A stretch of DNA of 64,000 bases, taken from contig NZ_CP097635.1 of assembly GCF_023573145.1 (NCBI RefSeq), forward strand, positions 930,001 to 994,000. The letters run 5' to 3'. The notes below the pieces were generated by a model, which saw only the letters and a program-made list of their open reading frames with translations, ran no database searches and had not been told where the DNA came from. The translations under genes were made by a program, and so were the position numbers. The DNA comes from Aquincola tertiaricarbonis (GTDB lineage: Bacteria; Pseudomonadota; Gammaproteobacteria; Burkholderiales; Burkholderiaceae_C). Below, in pieces: positions 41,481-49,069 of the stretch (position 1 is its first letter; each line of letters starts with the position of its first letter).

Positions 41481-41601
41481 AAGCGCACTAATCTGCACGA
41501 AGAACCCGCAGCCATCGCAAGAGCCTGAATCGTAAGTGCTTGTCGTTCAACGGGTTCTCAGAGCAAAGCGCACCAATCTGCACGAAAAGTACGACTACCC
41601 C
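41481..41601. repeat. Right end of the second Tn3-type element with 85-bp-spaced subterminal copy
   Basis: On the minus strand the outer repeat begins GGGGTAGTCGTACTTTTCG at 41601 and runs to about 41564. AAGCGCACCAATCTGCACGA (41566-41585) and AAGCGCACTAATCTGCACGA (41481-41500) are near-identical direct copies 85 bp apart, with AAGTGCTTGTCG at 41534-41545 between them. The same three-part order and spacing occurs at 17045-17165, so the two elements share one end type. Confidence 0.82.
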
Positions 41602-41670
41602 CCGCCGAAATCGGCCGTCGAATTCAGATGGTCAGCCGTTCCGTCGCCTGTGCGCACGCGCCCCTGCGAT

Positions 41671-41973
41671 TCACGGCGTTTGCTGCGCCACGTGCTTGAC
41701 GCGAAGGATCTCGACGGTGCGAGAGGTGTCGATCACCCGATAGACGGCGATGTAGTTGGCGTGCAGCACGAGTTCGCGCACGTCGGCTGGCAGCCCGGGC
41801 CGGCCCTCATGGCCGAGCCTCGGGTGCTGGGCCAGCGGCTGGACTTTCTCGCGCAGCTTCTTGCCGAAGGTGCGTGCACGGGTAGGACTGTCCTGGGCGA
41901 TGTAGCGGACGATGCTGCGCAGGTCTTCCAGAGCCTTGGGGCGCCAGGCGATGCGGTAGTCGGCCCCAGGCAT
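41671..41973 (-). CDS. RelE/ParE-family toxin
   Basis: A 100-residue protein with the ParE fold signature: YRIAWRPKALEDLRSIVRYI at the start, RLGHEGRPGLPADVREL in the middle and NYIAVYRVIDTSRTVEILRV near the end. ParE toxins poison DNA gyrase and RelE toxins cut ribosome-bound mRNA; the subfamily cannot be fixed here. The start overlaps the stop of the upstream gene by one base (TGATG), so the three genes from 42802 to 41671 are one operon. Confidence 0.9.
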   Translation of the reverse strand: MPGADYRIAWRPKALEDLRSIVRYIAQDSPTRARTFGKKLREKVQPLAQHPRLGHEGRPGLPADVRELVLHANYIAVYRVIDTSRTVEILRVKHVAQQTP

Positions 41974-42338
41974 CAGTCCCCGAGCTCCGGCCGCCACGTC
42001 CGCACGATGGCCTTGAACTCCGCCTCGTAGCCCAGGCTGTCGGGGTAGCGGTGAACGCGGCCGATCAGGCCGAACACGGTCGTCATGTCCGCCACGATGT
42101 CGGTGTCCAGTGCCCACAGCGAGGTCAGGTCGAAGGCACCGCAGCTGCCTGTGTTCCACCAAGCCAGCAGAAAGTCCGCAACGACCCGGCTCTGCCCCGA
42201 GTCGCGCCTGGCATGCGCGAGCAGGCGCTCGAGCGCCGCCACTTCCTCGGAGGTGATCGCAGGGGGCGGCGCTTCAGCGGCGGCGGCCAGCATCGCCTGC
42301 GCAATGACCTGATCGGGTTGGCGCGGCGTCGTGCTCAT
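41973..42338 (-). CDS. DUF7673-like protein between antitoxin and toxin
   Basis: A 121-residue protein with the conserved core RRDSGQSRVVADFLLAWWN, GAFDLTSLWALD and GRVHRYPDSLGYEAEF. This family is widespread in plasmids and integrative elements of proteobacteria; I recall it as DUF7673. The start (42338) overlaps the upstream antitoxin-like stop by 4 bases and its own stop overlaps the toxin start, so it is made together with them. Whether it modulates the toxin is unknown. Confidence 0.78.
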   Translation of the reverse strand: MSTTPRQPDQVIAQAMLAAAAEAPPPAITSEEVAALERLLAHARRDSGQSRVVADFLLAWWNTGSCGAFDLTSLWALDTDIVADMTTVFGLIGRVHRYPDSLGYEAEFKAIVRTWRPELGD

Positions 42339-42802
42339 GCGCCTTTCCTTCGTGCGGAGCCGGCACGCTGGAGCTCGATCGCATCGATTTCGGCGTCCAT
42401 GGCCGCCATGGCCTCGTCGTGCGGGACGCTCGGGCGCGGATCGTCGAGCGACTCGTGGATCTCGGCTGCGAGCCACCGGTTGTGGGCCACGGCCTGGTGG
42501 GCCGTGCGCATCGCTTCGGCCTGGCTGGAGCGACTGCGGCTCATGTCCTTCTCGTCGGGGTTCCAGTCGGTGGCGTCGAGCTGCGCCACGGCGATGCCGA
42601 CCTCGCGCAGCAGGATCATGGCCGAGGCCGGGTTGCCGAAGCGGCGCGGCTCGGTGCTGCGGGCCTTGGCCAGCACGGCGTCCTGGCCGCTCCGGGTGGC
42701 GATGCGCAGCATGAAGGCGCCGCCCTGGCCCTTGAGCGTGACACCGGCGACGCCGCCGGCCGCCGCCGTCGCGCGCAGTTGTTCCAAGGTCATGCTGTGC
42801 AT
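42335..42802 (-). CDS. Two-part antitoxin-like protein, ParD-like tail
   Basis: A 155-residue protein. Residues 1-85 form a small domain (LKGQGGAFMLRIATRSGQDA, STEPRRFGNPASAMILLREVG) seen in plasmid-borne hypothetical proteins; residues 105-150 end in NRWLAAEIHESLDDPRPSVP followed by HDEAMAAMDAEIDAI, which resembles the toxin-binding tail of antitoxins paired with RelE/ParE. It heads the operon with the DUF7673-like gene and the toxin. The start could also be at 42793. Antitoxin function is inferred. Confidence 0.7.
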   Translation of the reverse strand: MHSMTLEQLRATAAAGGVAGVTLKGQGGAFMLRIATRSGQDAVLAKARSTEPRRFGNPASAMILLREVGIAVAQLDATDWNPDEKDMSRSRSSQAEAMRTAHQAVAHNRWLAAEIHESLDDPRPSVPHDEAMAAMDAEIDAIELQRAGSARRKGA

Positions 42803-43204
42803 AGGATCCACCGCATAGGAGATGGAATCATTGTGCACGGTTGACAGAAGTCGTGCAACGACCGCCGGCCTAAGCGCGAGATTCAATGAGAGTGCGGAAG
42901 CACCGCGCCACCAGGGCGACAAGGTCCCTGGCCAAGCCAGCGCTGGCGGGAGCAGCGCTCATCTCGTATGCTTCTGGCGCGATTGTCGCCAAAACGTCTA
43001 ATGGGCGACAAAAGAGGTTATGTAAAAAGGTTTGCGTCCCCTTTTGGTCTGTTGGCAGGGGTTTTTTGAGTTGACCGGTCGTCATGCTCACGTTTTGGCC
43101 GGGCTGGGGCCAGCAAGCCCGGCTGTCACCAGGCGTTCGGTTGTGCGCTTGGAGTATCGAAAGCTCCCCCGCGGCTGCACTGTTCTGCTGAAGGACTTCG
43201 AGCG
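42803..43204. other. Intergenic region with an 8-bp inverted repeat
   Basis: No gene is supported. TTGTCGCC (42983-42990) and GGCGACAA (43004-43011) form a perfect inverted repeat with a 13-base centre about 180-210 bp upstream of the antitoxin-like operon. GATTGTCGC also occurs at 46872-46880 in front of the split antitoxin gene. It is a candidate shared operator. Confidence 0.5.
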
Positions 43205-43664
43205 TCAAGTCGGTTGTAGGCCAAGGGCGTCCACAACATTGCGAGCGATCTGCTCAACGGAAGTGCTCGTCACCGCATCCACTGGCGTCTGGCCGGACAG
43301 ACTTGCTTGGGGCTGGCTCAGCGCGCGATAGATCGTCCAGTCGTCTATGTCCCCTGCGGCCGCCAAGACGGTTTGGGTCAGCCGGCGTTTGACTCCATCG
43401 AGTTGCCAGTCAGGCAGCCGTTGGCCTCGAGGTCCCACGTTAAGCGCCAGCAGGAGTCGGGCGTCGATGTCTTTGTAGATCTGCTGTCTTGACTTGCCCG
43501 CCAACGCGGCGAAATGAGGAAGCGGCAGATTGGTTGGCTGCTTGAACGTGTCCAGCATGACTGCCCGACCACGCTGCACTTCTGTGGCGCCAGGCGTCCA
43601 GCGCGTAAGCGTGGCCTCACCACCGCATTGACCCAAGCTGCTTGAGTGCCGAGCATGCGTCCGC

Positions 43665-44072
43665 ATGGACGATAGCGGACACACACCGGTCTGGACGGGT
43701 CAGCGCATTGAGCGCACCAACGCAAGAGGCCGTCACAGATATCTGCCGGCGTTCAAGGCTTGGATCGTCGATCAGGCGCTGGTTCCCGGCACATCGCTTG
43801 CGGGTCTGGCCATGCGCCACCAAGTCAACGCCAACCAATTGCGCCGCTGGGTGACGCTGCGCCAGCGCCTGGGATCTGAAGCTGTACCCGCACCTGCACC
43901 CGCGCCGACGCTGCTGCCCGTGGTGGTGACCGCATCACCGGTGACGAGCAGCGAGTCGAGAGCGCACGCCATCGAGCTCGATGTTGCCGGTGTCGTCGTC
44001 AAGGTACGCAGTGGCGTCGATTCAGCCGCCCTGCGCACCGTGATCATGGTGCTTCGCAGCATGCCGACATGA
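43665..44072 (+). CDS. tnpA: IS66-family accessory protein TnpA
   Basis: A 135-residue protein with a helix-turn-helix of the IS66 OrfA type (KAWIVDQALVPGTSLAGLAM, NANQLRRWV) near residues 30-65. It is a small accessory protein needed by IS66 elements along with TnpB. Its stop overlaps the tnpB start by 4 bases (ATGA), the usual translational coupling. Confidence 0.93.
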   Translation: MDDSGHTPVWTGQRIERTNARGRHRYLPAFKAWIVDQALVPGTSLAGLAMRHQVNANQLRRWVTLRQRLGSEAVPAPAPAPTLLPVVVTASPVTSSESRAHAIELDVAGVVVKVRSGVDSAALRTVIMVLRSMPT

Positions 44073-44416
44073 TCGGTCTGCCGGCCAACACCCGGGTGTG
44101 GATCATGGCGGGCCACACCGACATGAGGAAGGGCTTCGATGGCCTGGCCGCGCTGGTCCAGACCGCGTTGGCGAACAACCCCTTCTGCGGCCACGTGTTC
44201 GTCTTCCGCGGCCGTCGCGGCGATATCGTCAAGGTGCTGTGGTTCGATGGGCAAGGCCTGATGCTGTTGGCCAAGCGACTCGAGCGCGGCCGCTTCGTCT
44301 GGCCGCAGGCCACCTCGGGCAGCGTGTCGCTGACGCCCGCTCAGCTGTCCATGCTGCTTGAAGGCATTGACTGGCGCATGCCCGTGCGCACGCATGCGCC
44401 GCAGCTGGCCGCTTGA
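44069..44416 (+). CDS. tnpB: IS66-family protein TnpB
   Basis: A 115-residue protein, standard for IS66 TnpB: VWIMAGHTDMRKGFDGLAAL at the start and VFVFRGRRGDIVKVLWFDGQ in the middle, then LLAKRLERGRFVWP. It is required for transposition with TnpA and TnpC; the exact biochemical role is not settled. It is coupled to tnpA by a 4-base overlap and is 51 bases before tnpC. Confidence 0.95.
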   Translation: MIGLPANTRVWIMAGHTDMRKGFDGLAALVQTALANNPFCGHVFVFRGRRGDIVKVLWFDGQGLMLLAKRLERGRFVWPQATSGSVSLTPAQLSMLLEGIDWRMPVRTHAPQLAA

Positions 44417-44467
44417 CCGTCCTGCTCGGGAGTGATCCCGATGCCGTTGTAACGCGCTTGCGGCACA

Positions 44468-46042
44468 GTGAGCACCGTGCCGCAGGACATCGACCCGATC
44501 AGCCAACTGCCCGATGATGCGCCGCTGCTCAAGCAGCAGCTTCGGATCAGCGCCAGCGAGGTGCAGCGGCTCAAGCTGATGGTCGACAAGCTCACCGCGC
44601 AGCTCGCCCGGCGGCTGCGTGCGCAGTTCGGCAGCTCCAGCGAGCGGTTCGATGATGGTCAGGCCAGCCTGATCGAGCGCACGGCGCTGAGCGAGGCGCC
44701 CGTGCGCAAGCCCGCGGTGCCAGCGGCCAACGCGGCGACGGTCGACCGCAGCCTGCCGCCGCATCTGCCTCGCGAGCAGCAGGAGGTCCGCCCTGACGCC
44801 AGCCACGTCCATCACGATGCACTGGGTCAGCCCTGCGGCTGCACGGCTTGCGGTGGCCGGCTGCGTGCCATCGGTGCCGATGTGTCGGAGCACCTTGAGT
44901 ACGTGCCGGCCCGCTTCAAGGTCATCCGCACCGTGCGGCCCAAGTTGGCCTGCACGAAGTGCGAAGCCATCTTCCAGGCCGCCGCGCCCAGCCGACCTAT
45001 CGTGCGCGGCCTTGCTGGCCCGGCGCTGCTGGCGCATGTGATGGTGTCGAAGTTCTGCGACCACGCGCCGCTGTACCGCCAGAGCCGGATCTACGCCCGC
45101 GAGGGCGTCGAGATCGACCGCAGCACCATGGCCGGTTGGGTCGAACAGGTGCACCTGCTGCTGCAGCCGCTGGTCGCTGCGCTCGGTCGGCATGTGCTGG
45201 CCGCGGCCAAGGTCCATGCTGATGACACGCCGGTGAAGGTGCTAGCGCCCGGCGAAGGCAAGACCCGCACCGGCCGGCTGTGGGTCTATGTGCGCGACGA
45301 CCGGCCCGCGGCCGACACGGCGCCCCCCGCGGTCTGGTTCCGCTACTCGGCGGACCGCAAGGGCGAGCATCCCAGGGGCCACCTGCAGGGCTTCCGCGGC
45401 ATCCTGCAGGCCGATGCCTACGGCGGGTGGAACGGGTTGTACGAGGCGGGCCAGGCGACGGAGGCAGCCTGTTGGGCGCATGCACGCCGACCCTGGTGGG
45501 ACCTGTACGAGCAGCACCGCGACGACACCGGTCTCGCAGCGCAGGCACTGCGCCGCATCCAGGCGCTGTATGCCATCGAGGCCGACGTCCGAGGCCAGTC
45601 GCCGGCGGCACGTCGAGCGCAACGCCAGGCGCGAGCGGGTCCGCTGCTCGAAGAGTTCCACCGATGGCTGCAGGGCGTGCTGACACAGGTGTCCACCAAG
45701 TCCGAACTTGCCAAGGCGGCACGCTACAGCCTGGGCAGGTGGGCGGCGTTGACTCGTTACGTGAACGACGGGCGCATCGAGATCGACAACTCGGCCGCCG
45801 AGCGCGCGTTGCGCGGCGTGGCGCTCGGGCGCGGCAACTTCCTCTTCATGGGCTCGAACGCCGGGGGCGAGCGTGCAGCGTCGCTGTACAGCCTGATCGA
45901 GACCGCCAAGCTGAACGGGCTGGATCCGCAAGCCTACCTGCGCGACGTGTTGCAGCGCATCGCCGACCACCCGGTCAACCGCATCGACGAGCTGTTGCCT
46001 TGGTCAATGACGGCGCCGCCAGCGCAGCAGCGCGCAGCCTAA
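44468..46042 (+). CDS. tnpC: IS66-family transposase TnpC
   Basis: A 524-residue DDE transposase starting at GTG 44468. It has a leucine-zipper N-terminus (LKQQLRISASEVQRLKLMVD), a zinc-finger pair (CGCTACGG, CTKCEAIF) near 115 and 157, and the catalytic residues in VHADDTPVKVL, LQADAYGGWNG and IEIDNSAAERALRG. The C-terminal NFLFMGSNAGGERAA is the conserved IS66 block. The protein seems intact. Confidence 0.96.
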   Translation: MSTVPQDIDPISQLPDDAPLLKQQLRISASEVQRLKLMVDKLTAQLARRLRAQFGSSSERFDDGQASLIERTALSEAPVRKPAVPAANAATVDRSLPPHLPREQQEVRPDASHVHHDALGQPCGCTACGGRLRAIGADVSEHLEYVPARFKVIRTVRPKLACTKCEAIFQAAAPSRPIVRGLAGPALLAHVMVSKFCDHAPLYRQSRIYAREGVEIDRSTMAGWVEQVHLLLQPLVAALGRHVLAAAKVHADDTPVKVLAPGEGKTRTGRLWVYVRDDRPAADTAPPAVWFRYSADRKGEHPRGHLQGFRGILQADAYGGWNGLYEAGQATEAACWAHARRPWWDLYEQHRDDTGLAAQALRRIQALYAIEADVRGQSPAARRAQRQARAGPLLEEFHRWLQGVLTQVSTKSELAKAARYSLGRWAALTRYVNDGRIEIDNSAAERALRGVALGRGNFLFMGSNAGGERAASLYSLIETAKLNGLDPQAYLRDVLQRIADHPVNRIDELLPWSMTAPPAQQRAA

Positions 46043-46068
46043 GACGGACTGCTGGCAACATCGCCGTC

Positions 46069-46590
46069 ATGGCAGACGACGACATCGCCGTGCGCATGAT
46101 GGAGGCGCTCCAGGATGCCCCGAGCCTGCAGCTGTACCAGATGCGGGCCCTCATCGACGGGCTGCTGGCGCAGCCCAAACGCACGGTGGCCGCACGGGCG
46201 GCCTTGCACCTAGGCCAGGCGGTGCAGTTCATCGACCACCGCACCGGGCAGATGCGACGCGGCAAGCTCATCGCCCGCCACGACAACCAGGCCACGGTGT
46301 TGGAGGAGGACGTCCGCAGGACCTGGAAGATCCCCTATGTGGCCATCGAAGGCGCACCCCCTGCGCCTGGCTCAGGAGCCAAGCCGTACGAGCCACCGCC
46401 CGAGCCTGCCATGCAGAGGGGACAACGCGCCTTCCAGATCGGCGACAAGGTCACGTTCGATGATGCCAAGGGAACAGCCCAAGTAGGAATCGTCATGCGC
46501 ATCAACCGCCGCACTGCCACGCTCGAGGCGATGGACGGCCGTACCTGGCGAGTCGACTTCCAACTGCTTCGCCACGTCGTCGAGGTGTAG
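46069..46590 (+). CDS. Passenger protein inside IS66 element (hypothetical)
   Basis: A 173-residue protein starting MADDDIAVRMMEALQDAP. It has a helical N-terminus, then a beta-rich segment GQAVQFIDHRTGQMRRGKLI and a second similar one, QIGDKVTFDDAKGTAQVGIV with RINRRTATLEAMDGRTWRVD: two SH3-like or KOW-like barrels with a proline-rich linker between. It lies 26 bases after tnpC and 37 bases inside the right terminal repeat. Some IS66 elements carry such an extra gene; the function is unknown. Nucleic-acid binding is a guess from the repeated barrel-like pattern. Confidence 0.72.
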   Translation: MADDDIAVRMMEALQDAPSLQLYQMRALIDGLLAQPKRTVAARAALHLGQAVQFIDHRTGQMRRGKLIARHDNQATVLEEDVRRTWKIPYVAIEGAPPAPGSGAKPYEPPPEPAMQRGQRAFQIGDKVTFDDAKGTAQVGIVMRINRRTATLEAMDGRTWRVDFQLLRHVVEV

Positions 46591-47670
46591 CGTCACAGCG
46601 TCAAGAGGGTGCTGAGGCGACGCTTACTCCAGCGCGTCTCAGCCCGCAGGTGTGCCGCCTTGTTGCGAAGTGCTTGCCGCACCGCTTGATCGGCTGCTTC
46701 AATGGTTGCGCTCACACGCGCCTGCACAAAGGCTTCCAGCTGGTCGGCAAAAGCCTTGGGATCGCGAATGACCACTGGCCCTGCAAACTGGTGGACGTCT
46801 TGCTCGGTGACGCGCTGACGAACTTTCGACTCCTTGGCCACCATCACTCCCAAAGACCTCCATGGACTTTGACAGGATTGTCGCTTTTGTCAACTTCGTC
46901 TCGCCTGTCACCCCCTACTCGCTGGTCCTGGAAAGCAGCACAGCGGCCGGCGTGTTGCCATTGCCGTCTCCGGAGGGCTAACGTCGAGCCGTAGCAAGGT
47001 CCCCCGCCCATAGCTCCGCGAGGTGAGGGAAGTTCCAGTTTGACGTCGGCTCCCGGCCAACGATTCGCTCTCGTGCTCCCGAGTGCGATAAGTCAATACT
47101 TGTCACGCTGATCGGCATGTTGGACCGGGTCGAAAAAAACGCCTTGACAACCGGGGTGGTCAGCGAAGTCGGATTTTGCTCGACAACCACAGCTAACTTG
47201 CCCGACTCAAGTTTCACGAGGGATCCGATCGGATAGATGCCGAGGCTTTTCACGAAAGCGCCCATCATCTTTTCATCGAAATGGCCTTTCCAGGAAATCA
47301 TGCGGGCTATCGATTCGGCCGGGTCCCATCCTGCCTTGTAGGGGCGTTGGGAGGTAATGGCGTCATAGACGTCGCAGATGGCGCCCATGCGGGCCAGCTG
47401 CGAAATCTGAGCCCCAGCCAGCTGGTGCGGATAGCCGGTGCCATCGATTCGTTCGTGGTGGTGGAGGCAGACATCCAGGGCGCTCTGAGGAGCGGTGCCA
47501 CCCGTCAAGAGTTCATAGCCACGTTCTGGGTGACTGCGCATCACTGTGAACTCCTCATCAGTGAGTTTGCCAGGCTTGTTGAGGATGGTGAGCGGCATCG
47601 TGGCCTTGCCCATATCGTGGAGCAGTCCAGCCAACCCGGCTTCACGGCAGCCGTCAGCATCGAGCCCTAG

Positions 47671-48855
47671 GGAAGGTCTGCACAACGCGATGCGATGCGC
47701 CCGTCGAGCCGATTCGATGATCGTCAAGCGCCGTCTGGCTGCACCGAGGCGATTCGCGGCGTCTTCGAGGCCCCGGTTGGGCCTGCTGCAGCGCTCCGCA
47801 GGCCCCTGCAAGGCACCGCGGACGCACTCATCCCTGCGCTCCGATCAGCTGCCGCCTCGCCATCCACAGGTTTGACAGCGCGAAGAGCGTGGCGATCTGC
47901 GCCGTGTTCTTGGCCAATCCTCGGTAGCGAACCTTTGTGTAGCCGAACTGCCGCTTGATTACCCGGAACGGATGCTCGACCTTGGCCCGGATGCTTGCCT
48001 TCCACTTCTCCAGGCTCAGCGCCTCGAAGTGCGGCGCGATGAACGGGTTGAGCTTGCGCCGCAACCCTGGCCGCATGGCCACGTGCCACTGCGGCCCCTG
48101 GGCTTCGATGCGCTTGTGCACGCCTTGGTAGCCCGCGTCTCCAAAGGCGACCTCCTCGTCACCGTGCAGCAGTGCGCCGGCCTGCGTCACGTCGTTGACG
48201 CTGGCGGCCGTGCCCACGACGCTGTGCACCAAGCCGGAGTGCGCGTCCACGCCGATGTGGGCCTTCATGCCGAAGTACCACTGGTTGCCCTTCTTGGCCT
48301 GCTTCATCTCGGGGTCCCGCTCGCCCTCGGCGTTCTTGGTCGAACTCGGCGCGGCGATCAAGGTGGCGTCGACGACGGTGCCCTTCTTCATCATCAGGCC
48401 CTTGGCCTGGAGGATGTCGTTGACCACCCGCAGCATGTCGGTGGCCAAATCGTGCTTCTCCAGCAGGTGCCGAAACCTCAGGATGGTGGTCTCGTCGGGC
48501 AATCGCTCGACACCTTCGCCCAAACGAGCGAACTCACGGAAGACGGGCATGTCGTGCAGCGCCTCTTCCATCGCCGGGTCGGACAGCGCGAACCATTGCT
48601 GCAGGTAGTGAACTCGCAGCATGGTCTCGATGGGAAACGGCGGCCGTCCGGTCTTGGCCTTGGGGTAGTACGGCTCCACCACCTGCATCAGCGCCGACCA
48701 CGGCACCACGCGTTCCATCTCTTCGAGGAACTCGCGCTTTCGGGTCTTCTTCGTCGACAGGTTCAGGCCAAGTCCGAGCTGCTTCATGAGCGTGATCATC
48801 CCTGGCGCAGGGCGGTCAGGCTATTCGGATCGGCACGTAGTTGTGCAGACCTTCC
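47671..48855 (-). mobile_element. IS5-family insertion sequence, copy A
   Basis: 1185 bp with ends GGAAGGTCTGCACAAC on both sides and CTAG duplicated at 47667-47670 and 48856-48859. CTAG is the typical YTAR target of this IS5 group. It interrupts the HD-GYP gene cleanly. Copy B at 58474-59658 is the same length and near-identical but opposite in orientation; a visible difference is AAGCGCC versus AACCGCC in the region near the left end. Confidence 0.95.
47828..48799 (-). CDS. IS5-family transposase, copy A
   Basis: A 323-residue DDE transposase with DUF772 N-terminus (FPIETMLRVHYLQQWFALSD) and catalytic residues in GTVVDATLIAAPSS, HIGVDAHSGLVHS and AKVEHPFRVIKRQ. It is identical at protein level to copy B. 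The frame is intact, with a likely start ATG at 48799 or, three codons later, at 48790. Confidence 0.95.
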   Translation of the reverse strand: MITLMKQLGLGLNLSTKKTRKREFLEEMERVVPWSALMQVVEPYYPKAKTGRPPFPIETMLRVHYLQQWFALSDPAMEEALHDMPVFREFARLGEGVERLPDETTILRFRHLLEKHDLATDMLRVVNDILQAKGLMMKKGTVVDATLIAAPSSTKNAEGERDPEMKQAKKGNQWYFGMKAHIGVDAHSGLVHSVVGTAASVNDVTQAGALLHGDEEVAFGDAGYQGVHKRIEAQGPQWHVAMRPGLRRKLNPFIAPHFEALSLEKWKASIRAKVEHPFRVIKRQFGYTKVRYRGLAKNTAQIATLFALSNLWMARRQLIGAQG

Positions 48856-49069
48856 CTAGTTCCCTACCCAAAGCAACCATCAAAGCGCAGACGGCCACCG
48901 AATGCATGTATGAGTACTCGTCGCGCGTCTTCAGGCGCGCAAGGCTGACCAGTGCACCGGGGTTGCGAAAGACAGACTCGGAGATTTCCTCGACGAGGGG
49001 CATGCATTGCGCCGTGTCCACTGCATGCCCCAATCGCGCCTCGTGAAGCATCGACTGGACTGCGTGCTT

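Larger units (their letters stand above)
43605..46627. mobile_element. IS66-family insertion sequence with perfect 8-bp target duplication
   Basis: A 3023-bp element. Its ends are GTAAGCGTGGCCTCACCACC (43605 on) and, on the minus strand from 46627, GTAAGCGTCGCCTCAGCACC. TCCAGCGC is duplicated directly at 43597-43604 and 46628-46635, the 8-bp duplication typical of IS66. It carries tnpA, tnpB, tnpC and one passenger gene, all on the plus strand. Frames are intact, so it is a recent and probably active insertion. Confidence 0.97.
43205..46844 (-). pseudogene. Antitoxin-like gene split by IS66-family element
   Basis: The start half is 46636-46844 (MVAKESKVRQRVTEQDVHQ to RAETRW) and the rest is 43205-43604 (TPGATEVQRG to VVDALGLQPT). 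Removing the IS and one 8-bp target copy rejoins them in frame into a protein of about 202 residues. It has a helical N-terminus, a HTH-like middle (PHFAALAGKSRQQIYKDID) and a C-terminus (WTIYRALSQPQASLSGQTPV, then STSVEQIARNVVDAL) like Xre/MbcA-type antitoxins. The plan matches the transposon antitoxin at 19090-19704. No RES toxin gene lies downstream, so it is an orphan. A restart ATG at 43558 could still make the C-terminal 117 residues. Confidence 0.82.

Noticed and set aside
42870..43208. Minus-strand open frame of 112 codons upstream of the ParE-type operon
   Set aside because: No recognisable family, covers the inverted repeat region and lacks a convincing start.
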